This document shows positions 1 through 6,154 of a stretch of DNA of 19,734 bases, in pieces (within the stretch, counting starts at the first letter, position 1; each line of letters begins with the position of its first letter). The notes under the pieces were generated by a model. The model did not search any database. It saw nothing but the letters and a program-made list of their open reading frames with translations, and was not told the origin of the DNA. This DNA is from Pseudomonas sp. (GTDB taxonomy: Bacteria; Pseudomonadota; Gammaproteobacteria; Pseudomonadales; Pseudomonadaceae): NCBI RefSeq assembly GCF_030147005.1, contig NZ_JASLAW010000153.1:1-19734 (forward strand), written 5' to 3'. Position numbers and translations under genes: made by a program.

Positions 1-31
1 TAGCGCTTAACTGACTGGCATTGGGGCTTGC
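1..31 (+). repeat. Left copy of a 31-bp inverted repeat flanking the window
   Basis: Positions 1-31 match the reverse complement of 19687-19717 with a single mismatch, at base 23 (G here, A in the other copy). The first 22 bases are identical. The last nine bases run into the REP arm that begins at 24. The unit is therefore a REP-associated repeat rather than a clean transposon end. The window starts exactly here, so the true left limit is unknown. Confidence 0.85.
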
Positions 32-104
32 TCGCGAAAGCGGCGTGTCAGTCGACTGGTGTGTTGACTGAGCCACTGCCTTCGCGAGCAAGCCCGCCCC
101 CACA
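23..104. repeat. REPIN (two inverted REP arms)
   Basis: GGGCTTGCTCGCGAA at 24-38 is exactly complementary to TTCGCGAGCAAGCCC at 81-95. The right arm extends into CGCCCCCAC. Between them TCAGTC (48-53) and GACTGA (66-71) continue the hairpin. This is the classic arrangement of P. fluorescens-type REP doublets, which are spread by a RAYT transposase encoded elsewhere. It lies just past the 3' end of the HAD gene (stop at 118) and is followed by a T6 run at 105-110, so it may also shape transcript 3' ends. Confidence 0.88.
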
Positions 105-117
105 TTTTTTATTGCGG

Positions 118-822
118 TTACTCGGCATAGAGTGGCAACCCGTAAGCCGCCAGGTCGAAATCCGCGAGTTTGCGAATGATCTGGTCGGCGTGCTGATACT
201 TGCTGTCGGCCATGGCTTCGTCGGGCACGGCGATGGCGGTCATGTGCGCCGCTTTCGCCGCCGTCACGCCGAACGGCGAGTCTTCGAACACCAGGCAATC
301 CTCGGGCGCCACGCCCAGGCGACGCGCGGCGGTGAGGAAGATATCCGGCGCAGGCTTGGCGGCGCCGACTTCCGGGTCGTCGGCGGTGACGATGGTGTCG
401 AACAGGCCAAACCACTCGCGGTGCAAGGTGGTCTTGTGGCCGAACGAGTTGCGCGATGAACTGGTGCCCACGGCAATTGGGATGTTATGCGCCTTTAAAT
501 GCCGCACCAGTGCTTCGGCGCCGGGCATGCCCAGGGCCTTGGGGAAACGCTCGCTCATCAGCGGTTCGCGAATCTTTAGAAACTCGGCCGGAGTGATCGG
601 CAGGTCCAGCGCCTTGACGATGTAGTTGGCCAAGTCCTGTGCGCCGCGCCCGATGATGTGCTGCTTGACGCTCCAGTCATAGGTGCGGCCGTAGCGTTCG
701 GCAATGATTTGCGTGACTTCGGTATAGATGCCTTCGGTATCCAGCAACAACCCGTCCATATCGAAAATCACGGCCTTGATCGAACGGACACGGATCGGAG
801 CAACATTACGCGGTGCATTCAT
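118..822 (-). CDS. HAD-superfamily phosphatase (beta-phosphoglucomutase/GS1-like)
   Basis: A 234-residue cytosolic haloacid-dehalogenase-type hydrolase. The sequence shows motif I DMDGLLLDTEG near residue 20 (nucleophile Asp plus acid/base Asp), motif II around GTSSS, the motif III lysine in AAKPAPDIF, and motif IV EDSPFG. A helical cap domain lies between motifs I and II. These are hallmarks of the subfamily that dephosphorylates small sugar or nucleoside phosphates such as pseudouridine 5'-phosphate. The exact substrate cannot be read from sequence. I chose the ATG at 820-822 (MNAPRN) over upstream in-frame codons because the homology-like region starts soon after and an AAGG lies about 10 nt upstream. 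The gene is divergent from the DUF2784-like gene at 932 and runs toward the REPIN. Confidence 0.85.
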   Translation of the reverse strand: MNAPRNVAPIRVRSIKAVIFDMDGLLLDTEGIYTEVTQIIAERYGRTYDWSVKQHIIGRGAQDLANYIVKALDLPITPAEFLKIREPLMSERFPKALGMPGAEALVRHLKAHNIPIAVGTSSSRNSFGHKTTLHREWFGLFDTIVTADDPEVGAAKPAPDIFLTAARRLGVAPEDCLVFEDSPFGVTAAKAAHMTAIAVPDEAMADSKYQHADQIIRKLADFDLAAYGLPLYAE

Positions 823-931
823 CACGACACAACCTTGGGGGCAAAGACTAAAAGGTTTCAGCACAATAACGGCCACGCTTGCCGACGAGCAACCCTTTAG
901 ACTGTCGGCTCCTCCTTTCGAAGTGCCCGCA

Positions 932-1297
932 ATGCTCTACCGACTAGCCGCCGACGGCCTCGTGCTGTTTCACCTGACCTTTATCCTGTTCGTGCTGTTC
1001 GGCGGCCTGCTCAGCCTGAAATGGCCCAGGGTGATGTGGCTGCATTTGCCCGCCGTTGCCTGGGGGATCGCGGTGGAGGTGCTGCACCTGCCCTGCCCGC
1101 TCACCCGTTGGGAAAACCTGTTTCGCCACTTGGCCGGGCAGGAAGGTTATGGCGGCGGGTTTATCGAGCACTATATCCTCACGCTGATCTACCCCGCCGG
1201 GCTGACCGCGAATATTCAATGGGGACTGGGCGCCGTGGTGGTGCTGGTCAACCTCGCGGTGTATGGGCGGGTTATCCGGCGTTACGTACAGGCTTGA
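932..1297 (+). CDS. DUF2784-like small membrane protein
   Basis: A 121-residue hydrophobic protein. It begins MLYRLAADGLVLFHLTFILF and shows three to four predicted membrane helices (about residues 8-28, 36-52, 70-90 and 95-113). It contains the conserved-looking HLPCPLTRWEN stretch between helices, which together with the length fits the DUF2784 family of uncharacterised inner-membrane proteins. The ATG at 932 was chosen because upstream in-frame sequence reads into the divergent HAD promoter region. There are 54 nt to the next gene on the same strand, so co-transcription is plausible. No function is known for the family and none is proposed here. Confidence 0.8.
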   Translation: MLYRLAADGLVLFHLTFILFVLFGGLLSLKWPRVMWLHLPAVAWGIAVEVLHLPCPLTRWENLFRHLAGQEGYGGGFIEHYILTLIYPAGLTANIQWGLGAVVVLVNLAVYGRVIRRYVQA

Positions 1298-1351
1298 GAC
1301 AGCTGCGCTGGTGAAGAATCAGCCCACCTCAATCCGTTCGCAGACGCCGCC

Positions 1352-1930
1352 ATGTCCGAAGCCTTCGAAGTCCCCAGCCCCCACGAAAAACACCTCGAAC
1401 ACACCACCGAACAGGCCCACGGCCGTGGCGACACCTTCGCCAGCCGCATCGCCGTGATGACCGCCATCATGGCCACCGTCGGCGCCATGCTCAGCTACCA
1501 GGCCGGCTCCAGCGAAAGCACCGCTGCGATGGACAAGAACAACGCCGCCATTCTCAAGACCGAAGCCGCCAACCAATGGAATTACTACCAGGCCAAGTCC
1601 AGCCGCCAGAACCTGGCGGAACTGGCCACCCATATTCCCGGCGTGGACGCTGCGCACTACAGGGGTGAAGTCGAGCGCTACAAAAACCAGAAGGAAGACG
1701 TGCGCAGGCAAGCCGAGCAGTTGGAGGCCACCTCACTGGAATGGGACCGCAAATCCGAAGAAACGCTGCACCAGCACCACCGCTGGGCCCAGGCGATGAC
1801 GGCGATTCAGATTGCGATTTCATTGGCGGCGATCACCTTGCTCACCCGTAAAGAATGGCTCAAGCGTATGTCTTACACGGCCGCCGGTGCGGCCGTGCTG
1901 ATGGGTAGCCTGGCGTGGTTGCATATGTGA
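1352..1930 (+). CDS. DUF4337-like membrane protein
   Basis: A 192-residue protein with a hydrophilic N-terminus, a first membrane helix around residues 31-50 (RIAVMTAIMATVGAMLSYQA), a long charged helical middle and a C-terminal hairpin of two helices at about residues 148-165 and 172-190. The sequence WNYYQAKSSRQNLAELA after the first helix is typical of DUF4337 proteins, whose role is unknown. The middle (residues 95-135) is rich in Glu, Lys and Gln and probably coiled-coil. The start codon has no strong Shine-Dalgarno sequence. It may be translated as the second gene of a unit with the DUF2784-like gene. Confidence 0.82.
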   Translation: MSEAFEVPSPHEKHLEHTTEQAHGRGDTFASRIAVMTAIMATVGAMLSYQAGSSESTAAMDKNNAAILKTEAANQWNYYQAKSSRQNLAELATHIPGVDAAHYRGEVERYKNQKEDVRRQAEQLEATSLEWDRKSEETLHQHHRWAQAMTAIQIAISLAAITLLTRKEWLKRMSYTAAGAAVLMGSLAWLHM

Positions 1931-1953
1931 CCGAACGCGCGCAGACATGAAAC

Positions 1954-1980
1954 CTTGGCAGGTTGATTTCAATCTGCCAG
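1954..1980 (+). other. Hairpin after the DUF4337-like gene
   Basis: TGGCAG and CTGCCA form a 6-bp stem that extends by four more pairs (one G-T) around an ATTT loop. It sits 25-50 nt past the stop codon. No T-run follows, so a terminator role is uncertain; a 3'-end stabilising hairpin is equally possible. Confidence 0.45.
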
Positions 1981-2003
1981 CTGAGCGCTTAAAGTGTCGC
2001 CCC

Positions 2004-2023
2004 CTCGAGAATTGAATCTCGAG
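2004..2023. other. Perfect 7-bp inverted repeat before the lipoprotein gene
   Basis: CTCGAGA and TCTCGAG flank a 6-nt spacer, 22 nt upstream of the preferred GTG start. It could be a 5'-UTR hairpin or an operator half-site pair. Nothing in the sequence separates these options. Confidence 0.5.
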
Positions 2024-2044
2024 ACTGAATCCATGGAGTTACGC

Positions 2045-2380
2045 GTGAAATACGTCAGCAAAGCAGTTGCAGCAGCCGTTCTTGGTTTGACCCTGGCAGG
2101 TTGCACCGGCACCGCCATGAAAACCCCGCAATACGACGCCAGCCAATACACCGTCCTCGGCCACAGCGAAGCCAGCGCCACCGGCATCATGCTGCTGGGC
2201 ATCATCCCAATCGGCCAGAACAGCCGCTTCGTACGCGCCCAGGATGCCGCCATCAAGGCCAAAGGCGGCGATGCGCTGATCAACACCCAAGTGCAGGAAA
2301 AGTGGTTCTGGGCCTGGGTACTGAACGGCTACACCACCAAGATTTCCGGTGATGTGATCAAGCTGAAAACCGCGCAATAA
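2045..2380 (+). CDS. Small outer-membrane or periplasmic lipoprotein, function unknown
   Basis: A 111-residue protein with a type II signal peptide: basic start MKYVSK, hydrophobic core AVAAAVLGLTL, and lipobox LAGC with the lipidated cysteine at residue 20. The mature part contains ATGIMLLGIIPIGQNSRFVRAQDAAIKAKGG-like sequence, resembling small secreted proteins that carry a hydrophobic GIIPIG turn and an 'AI..KGGDALIN' helix. I cannot name a family. The GTG at 2045 is preferred over the ATG at 2033 because GGAG (2035-2038) sits 6 nt before the GTG, while nothing suitable precedes the ATG, and the GTG start gives a compact signal peptide. A 9-bp hairpin follows the gene. Confidence 0.78.
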   Translation: MKYVSKAVAAAVLGLTLAGCTGTAMKTPQYDASQYTVLGHSEASATGIMLLGIIPIGQNSRFVRAQDAAIKAKGGDALINTQVQEKWFWAWVLNGYTTKISGDVIKLKTAQ

Positions 2381-2388
2381 GTATCAAG

Positions 2389-2412
2389 TTGCCAGGCCGC
2401 TGAGCCTGGCAA
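2389..2412 (+). terminator. Probable terminator of the lipoprotein gene
   Basis: TTGCCAGGC and GCCTGGCAA make a perfect 9-bp stem around a 6-nt loop, starting 9 nt after the stop codon. The downstream sequence is only moderately T-rich (GTTTCTTG), so termination strength is uncertain. Confidence 0.55.
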
Positions 2413-2518
2413 GCAACGTTTCTTGGGCCTGACTTCAGGGGATGGTCCATGCACCTCACTTTCGCTTACGCACTCGCAGCTGACGGCTTTGGGCAATTTC
2501 CTAAACGCCACTCAGAAG

Positions 2519-2535
2519 CGGCAGGCTGCCGTTTT
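2519..2535 (+). terminator. Short terminator-like hairpin with T4
   Basis: CGGCA, a GGC loop and TGCCG are followed immediately by TTTT. It precedes the structured leader below, and could insulate that unit from the lipoprotein gene or be its first stem. Confidence 0.45.
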
Positions 2536-2540
2536 AAAAT

Positions 2541-2802
2541 CGCCACACCTATAGTCTCTGCGTCGCTCTCATAGCGACCCGTTTTGGCGACTCTACTATT
2601 AAGACGGCAGAAGGCTCCCGGCTGATTTGTGGGATGCCCCTGCACGCAACAAGCTGCTCAATGGTAGCTGTACGTGGGAGACCTTCGGGTCTGCCGGTCT
2701 TTGTCCGTTCTTAATCCCGGTTTGCCAACCTGCGTACAGTTGCCACCTTTTGTTTGGCGACAGTAGGTGGGTCACACCCCTCAAAGTGAACGGACTTAAG
2801 GC
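2541..2802 (+). ncRNA. Candidate structured leader RNA (cis-regulatory) with a predicted pseudoknot
   Basis: About 260 nt upstream of a small ORF carry several perfect or near-perfect pairings. CGCCA/TGGCG (2541-2545/2585-2589) encloses the hairpin GTCGCT/AGCGAC (2562-2567/2573-2578). GCAG..GGC.TCCC pairs with GGGA.GCC..CTGC between 2607 and 2643. AGACC-TTCG-GGTCT (2679-2692) is a UUCG tetraloop hairpin. A 13-bp long-range stem joins 2662-2674 to 2733-2745. GTCCGTTC (2703-2710) is exactly complementary to GAACGGAC (2788-2795), which ends 7 nt before the ATG at 2803. The last two pairings cross, which defines a pseudoknot that would cover the expected ribosome-binding position. Alternative pairings exist: 2652-2657 with 2664-2669, and CCACCT 2743-2748 with AGGTGG 2765-2770. 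Pairings are read directly from the sequence. A regulatory role is inference, and I cannot assign it to a named RNA family. Confidence 0.6.
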
Positions 2803-3059
2803 ATGAACCAATACATAGCCCTCACCAGCAACGACAGCGCCACCCCCGCCCTTTTTGTCGACACCACCGCGCCGCTGGAAATACTTCTCGACGCTACGAC
2901 CTATCGACTTCGCGCCGTTACTCGGGTCCTTGAAAACCTCGTGAGATCAGTAGTGATGCCGTCGTACTCAGCGATTTCGCGTTGCTCTGCTCAATACCGT
3001 TGCGCGACTGATGCGATTTGCTGGACGTTATAGAGCGGCGGGACACCCCGTGCGCCTGA
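2803..3059 (+). pseudogene. Frameshifted, stop-interrupted small Pseudomonas protein
   Basis: The open frame from 2803 starts MNQYIALTSNDSATPALFVD and runs plausibly to ...RAVTRVLENL (2940), then turns into unlikely sequence. Reading on in the frame shifted by one missing base, from 2943, gives EISSDAVVLSDFALLCSIPLRD. That has the acidic and aliphatic character of a helical C-terminus and stops at TGA (3009-3011). Past this TGA the same frame continues CDLLDVIERRDTPCA to a second TGA at 3057. The simplest reading is a roughly 85-residue protein with a 1-nt deletion (or 2-nt insertion) near 2938-2943 and a GGA-to-TGA change at 3009. The protein resembles the small leader-controlled hypothetical proteins common in P. 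fluorescens relatives (DUF3077/DUF6124-like), but I am not certain of the family. A shortened 76-residue product could still be made from 2803-3033. Confidence 0.6.
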
Positions 3060-3091
3060 CTTGAATCGCCAGATTTTTCAGACCTCAGAAA

Positions 3092-3133
3092 TAACCAAGC
3101 CCCTGATTTTTCGCAAAATCAGGGGCTTGGTTA
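3092..3133. terminator. Strong intrinsic terminator, likely bidirectional
   Basis: TAACCAAGCCCCTGATTTT and its exact reverse complement form a 19-bp stem around the tetraloop TCGC. It contains T4 in the left arm and A4 in the right. It ends the leader and decayed-gene unit. Confidence 0.85.
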
Positions 3134-3230
3134 CGTTCAGTTCAAGGTGCAGATAATTAACGTCGCAAGCCTGAATGACAACTCTCCGGCTTTCTCTGGC
3201 AAAGAGATCATGTACAAACTGAAAATTGCG

Positions 3231-3257
3231 TACAGTTTTTTCCTTTCATGACGATAT
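3231..3257 (+). promoter_or_regulatory. Sigma-28 (FliA)-like promoter of the chemoreceptor gene
   Basis: TACAGTTT (3231-3238), exactly 11 nt, then GACGATAT (3250-3257). The known FliA consensus is TAAAGTTT-N11-GCCGATAA, so the match is 7/8 and 6/8 with perfect spacing. Transcription would begin near 3263, about 45 nt before the ATG at 3310. The fit to a chemotaxis-type gene supports the assignment. It also argues against the upstream TTG at 3226 as the start codon. Confidence 0.6.
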
Positions 3258-3309
3258 AGATGGCAAGGTGCCATGGATAGGGCCCGCAACATCTACGAGT
3301 CCAATCTTC

Positions 3310-4614
3310 ATGCTTAATTTCTTCAAAATGCGCCGTGATCGACGCGCTATTCAGCAACTGGTAGCTGCAATCACTCGCAGAGTACCGCCACAAGTGGATG
3401 GGTGCGCTGAACGCGCTGCTGTCCTTGATGCCTGGAAGGCTTTCGACTCACTTGATCGCGACTCCAAGTCCCGTATACATGAGCTTGAGCAGGAATTGGA
3501 AGCAGCCCGCGAGCTGCTTGGCGAAGCTGCGTTGTCCGCTCATGCTCATGAGGTCAGGTTTGATCTTGTGAACCGAGCCTCCAGCGAAGGGCTTTGGGAT
3601 ATGGAGGTCGTCGCCGGCGACCCGGTGAATCCCAAAAATCGCTTTTGGTGGTCTCAGCAACTGCGAAACCTTCTGGGGTTCAGAGATGAGCGCGATTTCC
3701 CAAATGTGTTAGCCAGCTGGAGTGAGCGCCTGCACCCACAGGACAAGCAAGCCACTCTTGACGCTTTTGCCCGCCATCTAAACGATAAGTCCGGGCAAAC
3801 ACCCTATAAGGTGAACAATCGGCTCGCGATGAAGGACGGTTCATACCGTTGGTTCCATGCCCAGGGAGAAACTCTACGAGACGATCATGGGATGCCTCTG
3901 CGCGTAGCGGGTTCTTTGCGTGATATCCATGATCAGCTTGAGCGAGACCAGGAGCACGACGTAATCATCACCCGATTTGAACTGGCCCGGGAGATGCTCT
4001 CGGATGGGTTGTGGGACATGGAAGTTATCGCCGGAGACCCGGTAAATCCAAAGAACCCTTTCTGGTGGTCTCCCCAGTTCCGGCGACTGCTCGGATTTGA
4101 AACGGTGGAGGAATTCCCGGACGTTTTGGATAGCTGGGCATCAAGACTACACCCGGATGATAAGGAAAATAGCCTGAACGCTTTTGGTGCTCACCTGAAT
4201 GACCGGTCAGGTAAAACGCCCTTTGATATCGAGTATCGCTTGAAGATGAAGAGCGGTGAGTACCGGTGGTTCAGGGCTCGAGGTCAGACTCGGCGCGACG
4301 TCTCCGGCTCGCCGCTTCGGGTAGTAGGCGCCCTTGTGGATGTCCACCTGCAACACCAGCAGGTGGCGTTACGAGAGGCGGAGGTTAATCATCAGCGCAC
4401 GCTTGAGGGCAACATCGCTCAATTGTCACAGATCGTCGGGACTATTCAGAGCATTGCGAGCCAAACCAACCTCCTGGCACTGAACGCGGCGATTGAAGCC
4501 GCGCGCGCGGGCGAAGCGGGTCGCGGCTTTGCGGTCGTTGCAGACGAAGTTCGCAAGCTCGCAACTCGTACGACTGAAGCAACCGAACAAGCTGCCGGGA
4601 TGATTGCTCGCTAA
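3310..4614 (+). CDS. Soluble PAS-PAS methyl-accepting chemotaxis-type receptor
   Basis: A 434-residue protein without membrane helices. Residues 52-80 form a probable coiled coil (SRIHELEQELEAARELLGE). Two tandem PAS domains follow, at about 82-210 and 222-347. They are close internal duplicates: each has GLWDMEV.AGDPVNPKN.FWWS, RLHP.DK and YRWF.A.G, features of the PAS_3 type. Residues 365-434 are a minimal MCP signalling tip (ASQTNLLALNAAIEAARAGE...GRGFAVVADEVRKLA) that binds CheA/CheW in known receptors. The protein ends about 30 residues after the tip, far shorter than a full MCP, and lacks a C-terminal CheR/CheB pentapeptide. The architecture and size resemble BdlA of P. aeruginosa, though the PAS sequences look different. 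The ATG at 3310 is preferred because a FliA-like promoter lies just upstream; the alternative TTG at 3226 would overlap that promoter. Confidence 0.85.
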   Translation: MLNFFKMRRDRRAIQQLVAAITRRVPPQVDGCAERAAVLDAWKAFDSLDRDSKSRIHELEQELEAARELLGEAALSAHAHEVRFDLVNRASSEGLWDMEVVAGDPVNPKNRFWWSQQLRNLLGFRDERDFPNVLASWSERLHPQDKQATLDAFARHLNDKSGQTPYKVNNRLAMKDGSYRWFHAQGETLRDDHGMPLRVAGSLRDIHDQLERDQEHDVIITRFELAREMLSDGLWDMEVIAGDPVNPKNPFWWSPQFRRLLGFETVEEFPDVLDSWASRLHPDDKENSLNAFGAHLNDRSGKTPFDIEYRLKMKSGEYRWFRARGQTRRDVSGSPLRVVGALVDVHLQHQQVALREAEVNHQRTLEGNIAQLSQIVGTIQSIASQTNLLALNAAIEAARAGEAGRGFAVVADEVRKLATRTTEATEQAAGMIAR

Positions 4615-4964
4615 TTGCCGTTCGGGTAAAGCGCCTCAGGCGCGACATTTGCCCATAGGCGCCCTGCCTGGTGCCTGCTGTCTAATCTGCAGCAGGTATC
4701 CAGCGGCAGTGAACTTAAGCACTCATCGTCCATCCGTGTGACCCCATCTGTCGGCTTCACTAACCCTTCTTTAATGCTGACTCATTTGTTTGGGCGCAGC
4801 TCGCTATGGAACAAAATCCGGCATCGCCATAGGCATTGGATCTGAATAGAACGGCGGCCAGAAGCGCCAGCCATATTGTCGAAACCTTTTGCTGGCGGAT
4901 ACCTCAAACGAAGCGGAAAGAATCCCGGCACGGCTTCTCCGTGCGAAGTGACAAGGACCAACCC
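4615..4964. other. Intergenic stretch between the chemoreceptor and dedA-like gene
   Basis: About 350 nt without a convincing gene. Two short hairpins are visible: GCGCC-TCA-GGCGC (4632-4644) just past the chemoreceptor stop, and CTGCTG...CAGCAG around 4676-4694. Neither is followed by a T-run. The open frame upstream of the dedA-like start extends back to 4836, but its residues are not membrane-protein-like and are probably untranslated. Confidence 0.5.
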
Positions 4965-5546
4965 GTGCTCGAACATCTTGATCTCAATGCGTTGATCGCT
5001 GGTTACGGCTACTGGGTAGTCTTCATAGGCTGTCTACTCGAAGGCGAAACCGTTCTTATCCTAAGCGGAATGGCTGCGCACCAGGGCACTCTGCAAGTGC
5101 TGCATCTGATCGGGTGGGCCACTGCCGGGGGGATGCTCGGTGATCAACTGCTATTTTGGACCGGACGTTATTCCGGGCAGCGCCTGCTGCCCAAACTTAA
5201 GCGTCACCAGTCAGCCATCGAACGGGTAGAGAACTTTATCCATCGCTATCCGACGACCTCGGTATTCACCGTGCGCTTTCTCTATGGCATGCGCCTGGTG
5301 GGGCCCATCGTGATCGGTGCCAGTGGGCTATCGCCTTGGAGGTTTGCCCTGATCAATGTGCCAAGTGCGGCAATCTGGGCCGCCCTGTTCGTCGGCGCCG
5401 GTTATTGGGCCGGCGAAGCATTGCAGCATTTCTTTGGCGACTTGAAGCCCTATCGCCTGCCGATCTTCCTCGCGGTGGTCGCACTCGCGTCCCTGGCGGC
5501 AGTGACGCGGTATTGGCGAAGCCGATCCAAGGCGTCGCGCCGCTGA
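4965..5546 (+). CDS. DedA-family inner-membrane protein
   Basis: A 193-residue polytopic protein of the DedA/VTT superfamily, whose members include lipid scramblases or flippases such as undecaprenyl-phosphate and phosphatidylethanolamine transporters. Visible family features are the early re-entrant segment with the acidic residue in GCLLEGETVLILSGMAA (Glu26, Glu28), the GGMLGDQLLFWTGR motif with an Asp at about residue 60, and RFLYGMRLVGPIVIGASGL at 104-122 with two key arginines, followed by C-terminal helices to about residue 180 and a basic tail. GTG at 4965 is taken as the start because AAGGA (4953-4957) precedes it by 7 nt and the resulting length is typical. No partner gene is adjacent. 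The substrate cannot be assigned. Confidence 0.85.
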   Translation: MLEHLDLNALIAGYGYWVVFIGCLLEGETVLILSGMAAHQGTLQVLHLIGWATAGGMLGDQLLFWTGRYSGQRLLPKLKRHQSAIERVENFIHRYPTTSVFTVRFLYGMRLVGPIVIGASGLSPWRFALINVPSAAIWAALFVGAGYWAGEALQHFFGDLKPYRLPIFLAVVALASLAAVTRYWRSRSKASRR

Positions 5547-5707
5547 GACAGAAGCTGCCTGTGGCTGATGTAGCGGCTCGTCCTTGATGTGGCGACGCAT
5601 AGCGCCTGTATGCCGGATAAAGCGCTACAGCGAGAGTCACCTGACGCCGAGGCTAGCGCTCCAGAGTCCCAATGGGGGCAGATGGCGGAACAAAACCAGC
5701 AGGCACA

Positions 5708-5734
5708 AAAAAGCCCCGTAAAACGGGGCTTTTT
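5708..5734. terminator. Bidirectional terminator downstream of tRNA-Ser
   Basis: AAAAGCCCCG and CGGGGCTTTT form a 10-bp stem (5709-5718/5724-5733) around TAAAA, with A and T tracts on both sides. It lies 10 nt past the tRNA 3' end on the minus strand and could also stop plus-strand readthrough from the dedA-like gene. Confidence 0.88.
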
Positions 5735-5744
5735 CGTAACAATG

Positions 5745-5834
5745 TGGCGGTGAAGGAGAGATTCGAACTCTCGATACAATTTCTTGTATACACACTTTCC
5801 AGGCGTGCTCCTTAAGCCACTCGGACACTTCACC
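5745..5834 (-). tRNA. tRNA-Ser (anticodon GGA)
   Basis: A 90-nt class II tRNA. On the minus strand the acceptor stem GGTGAAG (5828-5834) pairs with CTTCACC (5749-5755), followed by discriminator G and an encoded CCA (5745-5747). The anticodon loop CTGGAAA places GGA at 5798-5800, reading UCC and UCU serine codons. A long variable arm (ATACAAGAAATTGTAT) and the TTCGAAT T-loop are present. No interruption or attachment-site duplication is visible nearby. The gene has its own promoter upstream and terminator downstream. Confidence 0.97.
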
Positions 5835-5872
5835 GTATCTCGTCAAACCAGTTCAGTCTGTCGAGGCGCGCT

Positions 5873-5901
5873 AATGTAGTCGAAAGCCTTTCTGATGGCA
5901 A
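5873..5901 (-). promoter_or_regulatory. Sigma-70 promoter of tRNA-Ser
   Basis: On the minus strand TTGCCA (5896-5901), a 17-nt spacer and TACATT (5873-5878) form a good promoter. It is followed by the GC-rich stretch AGCGCGCC, the discriminator type associated with stringent control of stable RNA genes. Start of transcription is expected near 5866, about 32 nt before the tRNA. The rest of 5902-6154 shows no gene. Confidence 0.7.
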
Positions 5902-6154
5902 AGGTTTTTTTCAGAATTTTCATGCGCTTAGACGGGTATGCCGGAACAGGGTCTGTGTGCGGTGGTGATTGTGCCAATCTCGGGCATGGATTGGGATGGT
6001 CTACGCTGGCTGTTGTGCCTTGCATCAGGCGCTCTGCTGCCGGCGGTGAAGCAAAAGCCTGACCGGGCAGTCAGTCATGGCGCTTTACCCGCGCGGGCGT
6101 GGTGGGTAACGTCTGCTGCATTCTTCTATAACAAGCCCTATAAGGAACCGCGTC

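Noticed and set aside
2329..2511. 60-codon minus-strand ORF starting MAFRKLPKAVSCECVSESEV
   Set aside because: It overlaps the lipoprotein 3' end and its terminator hairpin, with no ribosome site. It may be part of the recurring leader-type sequence rather than a gene.
2803..3033. Treating the 76-codon frame as an intact protein
   Set aside because: The last 30 residues are Cys/Ser/Arg-rich and unlike the first part, whereas a one-base shift restores a plausible helical end.
5745..5834. tRNA-Ser as an integration site
   Set aside because: No integrase gene and no repeated copy of the tRNA 3' end is visible in the window.
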